DNA of 22,897 nt from Paracoccaceae bacterium (GTDB lineage: Bacteria > Pseudomonadota > Alphaproteobacteria > Rhodobacterales > Rhodobacteraceae), in the NCBI GenBank assembly GCA_027069385.1, contig JALXER010000014.1, positions 7,542 through 30,438 of the forward strand, in the 5' to 3' direction. The position numbers and the translations under genes are program-made. A model generated the notes under the pieces. The model was given only the letters and a program-made list of their open reading frames with translations, was not told the origin of the DNA and ran no database searches. Below, piece after piece: positions 1 to 8,172 of this stretch (positions are counted from its first letter, which is position 1; the number at the start of each line of letters is the position of its first letter).

Positions 1-177
1 GGTTTTGAAAAAATACTCCCGCCCGTCCTGTTCGCCCGGGCGCGGGGCACGGGTGGTGGCGGATATGGAAAAGCGCACCTCGGGGTCGCTTTCCAGCACA
101 TGGCGCGAAAGGGTCGATTTGCCCGCGCCCGAAGGCGATGACAGGATGATCAATAATCCGCGACGCGAAATTTCCAT
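1..177 (-). CDS. gmk: Guanylate kinase, N-terminal part (cut by window edge)
   Basis: Only the first 59 codons are inside the window; the rest lies left of position 1. The N-terminus reads MEISRRGLLIILSSPSGAGK and holds the P-loop SSPSGAGKST followed by a guanylate-kinase-like stretch ending in RPGEQDGREYFF, which matches the GMP-binding start of the family. Guanylate kinase phosphorylates GMP to GDP with ATP in the cytoplasm, in nucleotide salvage and synthesis. The start codon lies 3 bp after the yicC stop codon at 181-183, so the two genes are probably co-transcribed and translationally coupled. The yicC-gmk arrangement is common in proteobacteria, which supports both calls. Confidence 0.93.
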   Translation of the reverse strand, partial: MEISRRGLLIILSSPSGAGKSTLSRHVLESDPEVRFSISATTRAPRPGEQDGREYFFKT

Positions 178-180
178 AGG

Positions 181-1074
181 TTACTCCAAATTCTGTACTT
201 GTTCACGCATCTGGTCGATAACGGTTTTCAGATCCAGCCCGATTGACGTCAGCTCGGCAGAGCCGGATTTAGAGCAAAGCGTATTTGCTTCGCGGTTGAA
301 TTCCTGCATCAGAAAATCGAACTTGCGCCCGACCGCGTTCGGGTCGGCCAGCAGTGTCTTGGCGGCTTCGACATGGGTATTCAGGCGGTCGATCTCCTCG
401 GTCACGTCGGCTTTGACGGCGATCAGCGCCAGTTCCTGTTGCAGGCGGGCCTCGTCGGCCAGTTCGGTTACCTCCAGCAGATCACGCACCTTTTGCGCCA
501 GCAATGTGCCGTCGCGCGCCTTGCGGGCCTCGGCGCTGGCCTGCGCCTGGGCAATCAGGGTTTCAAGCTGGTCAATCTGGCCGGTCAGGATATCCTTGAT
601 CGAGGCCCCCTCGGCCAGACGCGCCGCCTGAAAGGCCTGAAACAGCGGTTCGATATCGGCGGCGATCCGGTCTGCCAGCGCCGGATCAACCCCTTTGCGT
701 CCGGCGCTTTCCAGCACCCCGGGGCGGCCCATCAACTCTACCGCGCTGACCGGAGCCAGTGTTACCGATTGGTTAACCGCCGCCTGTTCGATCAGCCGCA
801 CGGCCTCCAGCGCTGCACCCAGCGCCACCGGATTGATCGTGCCCGCCCCGGCCGTATCGGCAAGCCCCAGCCGCAGCGTCAGGTTCACATTGCCGCGCGT
901 CAGATGGCGTGCCGCCACGCTGCGAATCTGTTTTTCCAGTTGTTCCAGCCCCTCGGGCAGGCGCAGGCGCAAATCCAGACCGCGCCCGTTGACCGAGCGC
1001 ACCTCCCATTGCCAATTCGCCGGCCCCGCCTGACCGTCCAGTCTGGCAAACCCTGTCATTGATTGGCGCGTCAT
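181..1074 (-). CDS. yicC: YicC-family endoribonuclease
   Basis: 297 aa, the usual family size. The N-terminus MTRQSMTGFAR is the typical YicC start (MxSMTGFAR), and the C-terminus (GRKFDFLMQEFNREANTLCS, then a segment ending DLKTVIDQMREQVQN) is the conserved DUF1732 region. The E. coli and B. subtilis homologues are endoribonucleases; they act on RNA in the cytoplasm. The open frame continues 43 codons upstream to 1203, but the ATG at 1072-1074 is where family similarity begins, and the upstream extension has no family character. The gene sits directly before gmk with a 3-bp gap. Family assignment is firm from sequence; biochemical role is from known homologues. Confidence 0.92.
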   Translation of the reverse strand: MTRQSMTGFARLDGQAGPANWQWEVRSVNGRGLDLRLRLPEGLEQLEKQIRSVAARHLTRGNVNLTLRLGLADTAGAGTINPVALGAALEAVRLIEQAAVNQSVTLAPVSAVELMGRPGVLESAGRKGVDPALADRIAADIEPLFQAFQAARLAEGASIKDILTGQIDQLETLIAQAQASAEARKARDGTLLAQKVRDLLEVTELADEARLQQELALIAVKADVTEEIDRLNTHVEAAKTLLADPNAVGRKFDFLMQEFNREANTLCSKSGSAELTSIGLDLKTVIDQMREQVQNLE

Positions 1075-1253
1075 CGTGTATTCCGTTATTCCAGTTGCGT
1101 TATTTCTAGTGCGCCCCGTCGCCATCGTCAACGTTGCAACAGCGTTAACGATACCTGAAGATGACAGCATACAAGCGAATAAAATTGTAGTATGTTTATA
1201 CATGAAATTGCAACAAACCGCTTTGAATAGCCAAAACTCTGGTGGAAAGAGCC
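1075..1253. promoter_or_regulatory. Divergent intergenic region yicC / PAS_5 gene
   Basis: 179 bp between two divergently transcribed genes, clearly richer in A+T than its flanks around 1130-1235. It must hold the promoters of yicC-gmk (minus) and of the PAS_5 gene (plus). It contains the 8-bp palindrome GTTGCAAC (around 1133-1140) close to a GTTAAC palindrome. I could not pick a convincing -35/-10 pair on either strand. Confidence 0.4.
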
Positions 1254-1895
1254 ATGAAAGACCCGGTATTTAACAATTTGTTGGCGCACTGGCATGCCCT
1301 GCGTGCCCATAGTGATGTCCCCAACCGTGCCGAAATCGACCCGCGGGTTTTTCCCGAGGCGCTGGAAAATATCTTTATTTCCGAAATGATCAACCCGGAC
1401 GAATACCGCATTCGGCTGGCCGGTCTGGAAATCTGCCAGATGATCGGGCTGGAGGTTCGCGGCCAGCCGGTGCTGTCGCTGATGCAAGACAGTGCGCGCG
1501 AGAAAATGGGCCTGATTCTGTCGCAGGTGCTCAACCGCCCCGCCATTGCCGAGATCCGCATAGAGGCCGTGGACCTGAACGACCGCGCCTCGGCGATGGA
1601 GCTGCTATTGCTGCCGCTGCGCAGTGATCTGGGCGATGTGTCGCGGATGATCGGCTGCTTTTCGACCCCCGCGCCAAGCCTGTTATCGCCGGTCAAGCTG
1701 CGCATTCGCAGCCAGAAAATCATTCCGGTTGCCGGACTTGATGAACAGGGCGGCCAAAGCGGCCTTGCCGAAACGCAGGCAGCCTTTGGCACCGACGGGC
1801 CAAAGGCGATTTACTCCAATCCGGATATCACGCCTCGAAAACGTGGCAAGCGCAACCATCTGCGCATCGTGGGCGGCAAAGATCAGGAAACGTAG
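1254..1895 (+). CDS. PAS domain protein, PAS_5 family
   Basis: 213 aa. The central part (AEIDPRVFPEALENIFISEM then a segment with YRIRLAGLEIC and the GLEVRGQPVLSLM motif) is typical of the alphaproteobacterial PAS_5 family (old PAS/DUF family, often 160-220 aa, no attached output domain). The ligand and partner of this family are mostly unknown; in Caulobacter and Rhizobium relatives they are linked to signalling. The C-terminal 50 residues are basic (TPRKRGKRNHLR). I chose ATG 1254 over the in-frame GTG at 1242 because a GGAAAGAG Shine-Dalgarno lies just before it. The 3' end overlaps the convergent serB by 13 bp (1883-1895), so the two transcripts must share complementary tails. Confidence 0.8.
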   Translation: MKDPVFNNLLAHWHALRAHSDVPNRAEIDPRVFPEALENIFISEMINPDEYRIRLAGLEICQMIGLEVRGQPVLSLMQDSAREKMGLILSQVLNRPAIAEIRIEAVDLNDRASAMELLLLPLRSDLGDVSRMIGCFSTPAPSLLSPVKLRIRSQKIIPVAGLDEQGGQSGLAETQAAFGTDGPKAIYSNPDITPRKRGKRNHLRIVGGKDQET

Positions 1896-2743
1896 TCACC
1901 CGCCCCGATGCCCTGCAAGGCCAGCAGCGCGGTCAGGTCCGAATGGTCCAGCACCGCGTTGGCGGCCGCTTTCAGCGCCGGTTTGGCGTGATAGGCCACC
2001 CCAAGCCCCGCCGCCGTCACCATGGCAAGATCATTGGCACCGTCCCCCACCGCAATCACCTCTGCCGGGGTGATGCCGCGCGCGGCGCAAAGGGCATTCA
2101 ATTCGGTCTGTTTGGCTTCGCGCCCCAGAATCGGTGCGATCACCGCGCCGGTCAGGGCGTCGTTGCCGATCTCCAGCACATTTGCGGCGTGATGCGCAAA
2201 CCCCGCCACCGCCGCCACCCGTTCGGTGAAATAGGTAAACCCGCCCGAGACCAGCGCCGTGTGCGCGCCCAGCGCATTCATGGTTTTGACCAGCGTTTGC
2301 GCGCCCGGGTTCAGGCGAATCCGTTCGGTATAACAGGCATCCAGCGCTGACACTGGCAGGTCCTTCAGCAGCGCCACCCGTTGGGTCAGCGATTGCTCGA
2401 ACCCCAACTCGCCGCGCATCGCCGCTTCGGTTACCGCCTCGACCTCGGGCTTTACGCCGGCGAAATCGGCCAACTCGTCGATGCATTCGACGTTGATCAT
2501 GGTGCTGTCCATATCGGCGATCAGCAGCTTTTTGCGCCGGTTGGCGGCAGGAACAAGGTTGACATCAAGCCCGCTTGCCACGGGCACCGCCCCGTGCAGC
2601 GCGCCGCGAAACCGGATATCTGCCGCGCAATCCGACAGCCGACGCGGCGCGTCCGGCGTGGCCCCCAGCGTTGCCAGCGCCGATCTGGCATCGGCAATAT
2701 CCGCATCGCTTACACCGCGCGCGGCGCTCAGAACCAGATACAT
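1883..2743 (-). CDS. serB: Phosphoserine phosphatase
   Basis: 286 aa. A haloacid-dehalogenase-type phosphatase: motif I DMDST (residues 77-81, nucleophile Asp77 and acid/base Asp79), motif II in the segment TALVSGGFTYFTE, and motif IV GDGANDLAM. The ECIDELAD cap segment after motif I is specific to SerB. It catalyses the last step of serine synthesis, O-phosphoserine to serine. The first 70 residues are an ACT-like regulatory region of the kind seen in longer bacterial SerB proteins. The ATG at 2741-2743 shares one base with the stop of the upstream DAHP synthase (TGATG), indicating translational coupling. The frame is open further upstream but those codons lie inside the neighbour gene. Confidence 0.94.
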   Translation of the reverse strand: MYLVLSAARGVSDADIADARSALATLGATPDAPRRLSDCAADIRFRGALHGAVPVASGLDVNLVPAANRRKKLLIADMDSTMINVECIDELADFAGVKPEVEAVTEAAMRGELGFEQSLTQRVALLKDLPVSALDACYTERIRLNPGAQTLVKTMNALGAHTALVSGGFTYFTERVAAVAGFAHHAANVLEIGNDALTGAVIAPILGREAKQTELNALCAARGITPAEVIAVGDGANDLAMVTAAGLGVAYHAKPALKAAANAVLDHSDLTALLALQGIGAGDYVS

Positions 2744-4113
2744 CAGCCCGCCTTGCGCTCGGCCTCGCCGCGCTGTTGCAGCTCCTCGGCCACCAGAAAC
2801 GCCAGTTCCAGCGATTGCGCCGCGTTCAGGCGCGGGTCGCAGGCGGTGTGATAGCGGCTCGACAGGTCCTCGTCGGTTACCGCACGCAGCCCGCCGGTGC
2901 ATTCGGTCACATCCGAGCCGGTCATCTCCAGATGCACCCCGCCCGCATAGCTGCCCTCGGCCGCATGTACCTGAAAGAACTGCTGCACTTCGGCCAGCAC
3001 CCGATCAAACGGCCGCGTTTTATAGCCGCTTTCCGATTTGATGGTATTGCCATGCATCGGATCACACGACCACACCACCGAGCGCCCCTCGCGCTCTACC
3101 GCGCGGATCAGCGCGGGCAGATGTTCCGCCACCTTGTCGGCACCAAAGCGCGCAATCAGGGTCAGACGGCCCGGCGTGTTTTCCGGGTTCAGCTTGTCGA
3201 TCAGGGTGATCAGTTCATCCGCATCCAGTGTCGGCCCGCATTTCAGCCCGATCGGGTTGATCACGCCACGGGCAAATTCCACATGCGCCCCGTCGGGTTG
3301 CCGCGTCCGGTCACCGATCCAGATCATATGCCCCGAGCCGGCCACCCAGTCACCGGTCAGCGAATCCATCCGGCACAGCGATTCCTCGTATTCCAGCAAC
3401 AGCGCTTCGTGGCTGGTGTAAAAATCCACCCGCTTCATCGAATTCACCGTTTTGCCGCTGATCCCCGCCGCCTCGATAAAATCCAGACTTTCGGCAATGC
3501 CGTTGGCCAGCGCGTGATAGCGCTCATAGCCCGGCTTGCCCTTGGTGCTTTCCAGCGTCCAGCTATGCACCCGCTTGATGTCGGCAAAACCGCCTTGCGA
3601 AAAGGCGCGCAGCAGGTTCAGCGAGGCCGCCGCCTGCGTATAGGCGCGCAGCATCCGGTCGGGGTCGGGAATACGCGAATCCGCGTCAAAGTCGAACCCG
3701 TTGATAATGTCACCGCGATAGCTGGGCAATTCCACCCCGCCCACGGTTTCGGTATCGGCCGAGCGCGGCTTGGCAAACTGTCCGGCCATGCGGCCGATCT
3801 TGACCACCGGAATCTTGCCGCCAAAGGTCAGCGCCACCGCCATTTGCAGCATGACCTTAAAGGTATCGCGAATCTGGTCGGCACCGAATTCGGCAAAGCT
3901 TTCGGCGCAATCCCCGCCTTGCAGCAAGAACGCCTTGCCATTGGCCACCTCGCCCAAAGCGCGGGTCAGGCGGCGCGCCTCTCCGGCGAAAACCAGCGGC
4001 GGATATTTGGCCAGACGGTCCTCTACCGCGTTCAATGCGTCCATATCCCGATAGGTCGGCATCTGGACCCGTGGTTTGCTTCGCCAATCGGTTTTCTGCC
4101 AAGAATGCGCCAT
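2743..4113 (-). CDS. aroG: Class II 3-deoxy-7-phosphoheptulonate (DAHP) synthase
   Basis: 456 aa, normal for the class II (plant/actinobacterial-like) enzymes. It condenses phosphoenolpyruvate and erythrose 4-phosphate, the first step of the shikimate pathway. Visible metal-site motifs: QGGDCAESF with Cys69, DPMHGNT (His), HLEMTGSD (Glu) and CDPRLN (Asp); the substrate-binding Arg/Lys stretches KPRSADTE and GDRTRQPDG are also present. The start has a GGAG Shine-Dalgarno 7 nt upstream, and a candidate sigma-70 promoter lies at 4147-4175. It is followed by serB with a one-base overlap. The symbol is by analogy with mycobacterial class II aroG; other genomes name it aroF or leave it unnamed. Confidence 0.95.
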   Translation of the reverse strand: MAHSWQKTDWRSKPRVQMPTYRDMDALNAVEDRLAKYPPLVFAGEARRLTRALGEVANGKAFLLQGGDCAESFAEFGADQIRDTFKVMLQMAVALTFGGKIPVVKIGRMAGQFAKPRSADTETVGGVELPSYRGDIINGFDFDADSRIPDPDRMLRAYTQAAASLNLLRAFSQGGFADIKRVHSWTLESTKGKPGYERYHALANGIAESLDFIEAAGISGKTVNSMKRVDFYTSHEALLLEYEESLCRMDSLTGDWVAGSGHMIWIGDRTRQPDGAHVEFARGVINPIGLKCGPTLDADELITLIDKLNPENTPGRLTLIARFGADKVAEHLPALIRAVEREGRSVVWSCDPMHGNTIKSESGYKTRPFDRVLAEVQQFFQVHAAEGSYAGGVHLEMTGSDVTECTGGLRAVTDEDLSSRYHTACDPRLNAAQSLELAFLVAEELQQRGEAERKAG

Positions 4114-4146
4114 GCACTTGCTCCGGTTAAATTGTGTTCATTTGTT

Positions 4147-4175
4147 GTTATAGGCCATGCGAATTTTATTGACCA
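4147..4175 (-). promoter_or_regulatory. Candidate sigma-70 promoter of DAHP synthase-serB
   Basis: Read on the minus strand: TGGTCA (-35, 4/6 match), 17 bp spacer, TATAAC (-10, 5/6 match). It ends 33 bp before the DAHP synthase start codon, a suitable distance. The opposite strand here also carries TTGACC (4169-4174), which could be a -35 for the divergent regulator, but no good -10 follows. Confidence 0.45.
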
Positions 4176-4249
4176 TACCCGAAAAATGCCCAAAACTGCA
4201 CCAAGTACCCGCAGGGATCACCAGCGACTTCCCCTTGAAAGCACCCCGC

Positions 4250-5224
4250 ATGAGCACCCAACCCACCACCGCACCGGACCGATTCGTCTTTTTGCTGCTG
4301 GACAATTTTTCCCATGTGGCATTTGCCAATGCCATCGAACCGCTGCGCCTTGCCAACCTGATCGCCAATACCACCCTTTATGAATGGGTGCTTGTATCGG
4401 AAAACGGCATCGATGCGCGCTGTTCCAGCGGCATCCGGTTCAACGTCGATATGGGCTTTCAGGAGGTATCGCGCACCGACACTATTCTGGTTTGCGGCGG
4501 GCGGCGGATCAAGCAGGCCTGCACGGCAAAAACGCTGGCATGGGTACGGCGCGAATCGCGCAAGGGCATGGCGATTGGCGGGTTGTGTACGGCGGCCTAT
4601 GTGCTGGCAAAGGCCGGATTGCTGAACGGCAAACGCACCACCATCCACTGGCACAACCGCGACTCTTTTCTTGAGGAATTCCCCGATATCGAACTGTCCA
4701 CCGCGATCTATGTCATCGACAAGAACCGCTATTCGGCGGCGGGGGGCATGGCCTCGCTGGACCTGATGCTGGGCCTGATTGCCGCCAAGCACGGGGCCGA
4801 ACTGGCCAACGGCGTTGCCGACCAGATGATCTATACCACCGCGCGCACCGATATCGACGAACAGCGCCTGTCGATCCCGACCCGGATCGGCGTGCGCCAC
4901 CCCAAGCTGGCCTCGGTCATTCGCATGATGGAGGAAAACCTGGAAGAGCCGATCTCGCCCGCCAATCTGGCCGCCGATGCGGGCATGTCCACCCGCCAGC
5001 TCGAACGCCTGTTCAAACGCTACCTCAGCCGCTCTCCGAAACGCTATTACATGGAACTGCGCCTGCAAAAGGCCCGCAACATGCTGATGCAAACCGATAT
5101 GTCGGTCATCAACGTGGCGCTGGCCTGCGGGTTCTCCTCGCCGTCGCATTTTTCCAAATGCTACCGCGCGCATTTCCAGACCACGCCCTATCGCGAACGC
5201 GGCACCTCTGTGACCCAGCCCTGA
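4250..5224 (+). CDS. GlxA-family AraC-type transcriptional regulator
   Basis: 324 aa from ATG 4250. The N-terminal 190 residues form a DJ-1/PfpI (class I glutamine-amidotransferase-like) ligand domain starting FVFLLLDNFSHVAFANAIEP, with the nucleophile-elbow region AIGGLCTAAYVLAKAGL (Cys present) and GGMASLDLMLGLI. The C-terminal 100 residues hold two AraC helix-turn-helix units (ANLAADAGMSTRQLERLF and NVALACGFSSPSHFSKCYR). Proteins of this subfamily sense amino-acid or betaine-type ligands (GbdR, CdhR, ArgR of pseudomonads), usually as activators. The frame opens at 4157, but residues before MSTQPTT have no family character. The gene is divergent from DAHP synthase and stands alone, so its target is not shown by context; the DUF2807-type gene behind it and the nearby transporter are only possibilities. 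Confidence 0.87.
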   Translation: MSTQPTTAPDRFVFLLLDNFSHVAFANAIEPLRLANLIANTTLYEWVLVSENGIDARCSSGIRFNVDMGFQEVSRTDTILVCGGRRIKQACTAKTLAWVRRESRKGMAIGGLCTAAYVLAKAGLLNGKRTTIHWHNRDSFLEEFPDIELSTAIYVIDKNRYSAAGGMASLDLMLGLIAAKHGAELANGVADQMIYTTARTDIDEQRLSIPTRIGVRHPKLASVIRMMEENLEEPISPANLAADAGMSTRQLERLFKRYLSRSPKRYYMELRLQKARNMLMQTDMSVINVALACGFSSPSHFSKCYRAHFQTTPYRERGTSVTQP

Positions 5225-5244
5225 CGGGGCTTGCCATGGTGCGC

Positions 5245-5273
5245 CCGTTATGTTAATACTGTTAACATAACGG
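5245..5273. promoter_or_regulatory. Perfect 12-bp inverted repeat, probable operator
   Basis: CCGTTATGTTAA (5245-5256), five-base spacer, TTAACATAACGG (5262-5273). It lies 16 bp before the start codon of the secreted DUF2807-type gene and 21 bp after the GlxA regulator stop. The arms are A+T-rich and no T-run follows, so an operator is more likely than an intrinsic terminator. A second, wider dyad CTTGCC (5230-5235) / GGCAAG (5272-5277) overlaps it. Confidence 0.5.
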
Positions 5274-5288
5274 CAAGCGAGAAATCCG

Positions 5289-5981
5289 ATGAAGACGTCA
5301 TCCATCCTCAAACCGGCACTGATGGCTATGCTGCTGGCCCAGGCCGCGCAGGCCGAGGAACGGGCATTTGATCTGGAAGGGTTCCGGTTTATTACCCTGA
5401 CCGGCGGGCTTTTGGCACAGGTGCAAACCGGGCCAACCTTTTCGGTTGTGGCCGAATCCGATTCTGCCGATGCGCTGGAAGAGCTGGATTTCCGGCTGGA
5501 CGGCACCACCCTTGTGCTGGACCGCGATCAGGGCTTTCACCTGTTTTCTTCGGATGAACCGGTAACGGTATTGATCACCCTGCCCGATCTGGCCGGGTTC
5601 GAGGCATCGGCAGGGGCCAATATGCAGGTCAGCGGGGCCGAGACCGACAGCTTTGACGCCACCCTTTCCAGCGGTGCCAATGGCACGGTCAACGGATTGG
5701 TGGCGCGCGTGGTAACGGCACAGGTTTCCTCGGGGGCCGTTGCCAGCCTGAACGGGCAATGCGGGCAGTTGACCGCCTCGGCATCCTCCGGCGCGGTCCT
5801 GTCCGCCGATGACCTGATCTGCGATTCCATCACCGCAAGCGCCAGCAGCGGCGGCAACCTGACCATCAACGCCAGCAAAAGCGTCGAGGCCACCGCCAGT
5901 TCCGGCGGCATCGTCTCGCTTTCCGGCATGCCCTCCTCGGTGCAGATCAATGCCAGCAGCGGCGGCCTTGTCTCGCAATAA
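5289..5981 (+). CDS. Secreted DUF2807-type beta-helix protein
   Basis: 230 aa with a Sec signal peptide (MKTSS.. hydrophobic core, cleavage likely after AQAAQA at residue 22). The mature part is a putative GIN/DUF2807 'auto-transporter adhesin head' domain: an N-terminal strand-rich half, then regularly spaced SSGA/SSGG turns (for example ASASSGAV, ASASSGGN, ATASSGGI, NASSGGLVSQ) that suggest a right-handed parallel beta-helix. Members are periplasmic or outer-surface proteins of unknown role. The gene follows the GlxA regulator by 64 bp with a dyad in between, so joint or autonomous control is possible. It converges with the transporter operon. Family call is by pattern; function is unknown. 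Confidence 0.75.
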   Translation: MKTSSILKPALMAMLLAQAAQAEERAFDLEGFRFITLTGGLLAQVQTGPTFSVVAESDSADALEELDFRLDGTTLVLDRDQGFHLFSSDEPVTVLITLPDLAGFEASAGANMQVSGAETDSFDATLSSGANGTVNGLVARVVTAQVSSGAVASLNGQCGQLTASASSGAVLSADDLICDSITASASSGGNLTINASKSVEATASSGGIVSLSGMPSSVQINASSGGLVSQ

Positions 5982-6004
5982 GGGCTGTGCTGTGGCACTG
6001 GGGA

Positions 6005-6174
6005 CCCCCCCTACATCTTCATGCTTCCATAAAAACTCTCAGGGGGGAATTGCCCGTTTACGGGCAAGGGGGGATGAAATCCCCCGCGCCGAGCCGAAGG
6101 CGAGGCGCCCGGCCCAACGGGAAGAGGCTTTTTCGCTTGCGAAAAATGCCGATGACGGGCGGGAGAGGCCCGGC
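6005..6174. repeat. Hairpin-rich spacer, likely interspersed repeat / bidirectional terminator
   Basis: The spacer between two converging genes is packed with dyads: TTGCCCG-TTTA-CGGGCAA (6050-6067), GGGGGAT-GAA-ATCCCCC (6069-6085), and TTTTTCGC-TT-GCGAAAAA (6129-6146), which extends with GGC/GCC flanks to 6126-6150. A C-run at 6005-6011 can also pair with the G-run at 6042-6047. The segment 6085-6175 resembles, from memory, intergenic repeats common in Rhodobacteraceae, but copy number cannot be judged from one window. A role in terminating both converging transcripts is plausible. Confidence 0.5.
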
Positions 6175-8172
6175 CTAGCCTTTGCGCCAGGCGTTCGATC
6201 TGGCCAGCAGCCGTCTGGACACCAGCGCATGCAGGATCCGCGCACCGGCATTGGTATAGAATATCATCATGCCCATCGCTGCGGCCGGCGCGATATCACC
6301 GGCATCGTTCATATTCAGCACCGCCACCGAGGCCAGCGCCGTATCGGTCGAATACAGGAATACCACAGCCGACACCGTCGTCATGGCATTCACAAACAGA
6401 TAGATCGAGATATTCAGGATCGCGGGCAGTGACACCGGCACGGTCACCCGCCAGAACAGCTTGGTAAACGGTTGTTTCAGCGACTGGCTGACCGATTCGA
6501 ATTCCACATCCATCTGTTTCAGCGCTGTCACGGCCGTCAGGTGCGACACGGTATAGAAATGCGTCACCGTTGAAACCACCAGTATTGCCATGGTTCCATA
6601 GATGAAATTCAGCGGGTTATCCGGGTTGTTAAAAAAGAAGATATAGGCAATGCCCAGCACCATCCCCGGAATCGCCATCGGCAGCATTGCCAGCCCCTGA
6701 AACAGCGTCCGCCCCAGCCTGAACCCTTTGGTTTTCTCGACCATATAGGCCCCCCAGAACACCACCACGGTGCCGATTATCGCGGTCAGCAGCGCCAGCA
6801 GTAACGAGTTCTGATACGAGCTCCACCCGCCGCCATCCATGCGCGAAAAGTCGTAATTATTCAGCGATAGCGACAGGTTATAGGGCCATTGCCGGATCAG
6901 CGCCGCAAACTGGCACACCGCGATAATACCCAGAACAAACACCGCCACCATGCTTGAATAGCCAAAGAACAGCCAGTCGCCCAGCCGGTTTGCCTTAGGC
7001 TCATACACCACCGAGCGCGCGCTTAGCAGCGCCACCTGTTTTTTCTGCATCCGCCGGTCAATGCCAAAGGCCAGCACCGCGGGCACCAGCAGCACCATGG
7101 ACACCACGGCGCCCATCTCGAAATTCTGCTGGCCGATCACCTGTTTATAGATATCCACCGCCAGCATGTTGTAATTGCCGCCAATCACCTTGGGCAGGCC
7201 GAAATCGGTGATCACCAGATTGAACACCACGAAGGCTGCCGAAAACAGCCCGTAGCGCGCGCCCGGTATGGTCACCGTCCAAAAGGTTTTCCAGCGCGAC
7301 GCCTTTAGCGATTGCGCCGCCTCGTACAGGCGCGCATCCGAAATGGACAGCGCCGTTGAAATGATGATCAGCGCATGGGGAAAGGTAAAAAACACCGAGC
7401 CAATGACAATGCCGATCGGCCCGTTGATATCATGCCCGAACATCAGGAATTTCAGGATCCCCTGGCGTGAGGAAAACAGGTACATCAGCGCAATCCCGGG
7501 CAGCAAAGACGGCACCAGAATCGGCATCATCGCGACCATTCGAAACACGCCTTTAAACCGCATCTTGCTGCGCGCCAGCGCATAGGCGAACCAGAATGCC
7601 AGCGAGACGGTAATCACCGTAGTAATCGCCGCGATCGTCAGCGAATTCCTGACCGACTGAAACAGGCTCGGCGTCGAAAAATAGGTGGTAAAATTGGCCA
7701 ACCCGCGCTCGGATACCGGGCGCAGCACGATGCGGCGAAAACTGTTGCTGTCCAGCTCTATCCATTCGGCCCCTGCGTGGCGTTCCGAGCCAACCAGATA
7801 GACCGCGCCATCATTTAAGCCGTGAAACCGGTACAATACCGGACTGCGAAAGCTGAAATCGGGGAACAGCTTGGTGATGCCCAGCCGACCATTGGTGTTG
7901 GTTGCCAGATCCTCGAACACCGGCGGAGAGGCGGCGGCGTTCAGGTCAACCAGATTTTGCACCGGCCCGAAATTGCCCGCCTCGTCACTGACCTGCACCT
8001 CGTATTGCGACAGGTCGAAATGGTAGGTGCTGAACGCCTTGGACAGCATGGTAACCAGCGGAAAGGCCAGCGCGACCAGCAAATACAGCCCGATAATCAG
8101 CATAAAGCTTCGCTGCGCCCAGTCATCCCGCCCCAGCTTGGGGCGCACCCGTTTGCCGATCTGCGCGCCCAT
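6175..8172 (-). CDS. phnU2: Putative 2-aminoethylphosphonate ABC transporter, fused double permease
   Basis: 665 aa inner-membrane protein with two BPD_transp_1 domains in one chain, as in iron(III)- and phosphonate-type importers. The two cytoplasmic EAA loops that contact the ATPase are visible: EAAQSLKASRWKTFWTVTIP (about residues 290-310) and SVSQSLKQPFTKLFWRVTVP (about 585-605). The likely substrate is 2-aminoethylphosphonate, judged by the binding protein of the operon. Odd: after the first membrane helix (about residues 23-45) there is an extra soluble stretch of roughly 100 residues (about 55-155) before LANFTTYFSTP, where the usual sequence of the family resumes; this would lie in the periplasm. 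The start shares one base with the ATPase stop (TGATG). Confidence 0.83.
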   Translation of the reverse strand: MGAQIGKRVRPKLGRDDWAQRSFMLIIGLYLLVALAFPLVTMLSKAFSTYHFDLSQYEVQVSDEAGNFGPVQNLVDLNAAASPPVFEDLATNTNGRLGITKLFPDFSFRSPVLYRFHGLNDGAVYLVGSERHAGAEWIELDSNSFRRIVLRPVSERGLANFTTYFSTPSLFQSVRNSLTIAAITTVITVSLAFWFAYALARSKMRFKGVFRMVAMMPILVPSLLPGIALMYLFSSRQGILKFLMFGHDINGPIGIVIGSVFFTFPHALIIISTALSISDARLYEAAQSLKASRWKTFWTVTIPGARYGLFSAAFVVFNLVITDFGLPKVIGGNYNMLAVDIYKQVIGQQNFEMGAVVSMVLLVPAVLAFGIDRRMQKKQVALLSARSVVYEPKANRLGDWLFFGYSSMVAVFVLGIIAVCQFAALIRQWPYNLSLSLNNYDFSRMDGGGWSSYQNSLLLALLTAIIGTVVVFWGAYMVEKTKGFRLGRTLFQGLAMLPMAIPGMVLGIAYIFFFNNPDNPLNFIYGTMAILVVSTVTHFYTVSHLTAVTALKQMDVEFESVSQSLKQPFTKLFWRVTVPVSLPAILNISIYLFVNAMTTVSAVVFLYSTDTALASVAVLNMNDAGDIAPAAAMGMMIFYTNAGARILHALVSRRLLARSNAWRKG

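Noticed and set aside
1075..1203. 43-codon N-terminal extension of YicC
   Set aside because: The family starts at MTRQSMTGFAR; the extension lies in the A+T-rich promoter region.
2575..4383. Long plus-strand open frames opposite real genes (also 11229-13175 and 18398-20215)
   Set aside because: Shadow frames of GC-rich genes: Arg/His/Gly/Gln-rich translations without domains, while the opposite strand encodes clear conserved proteins.
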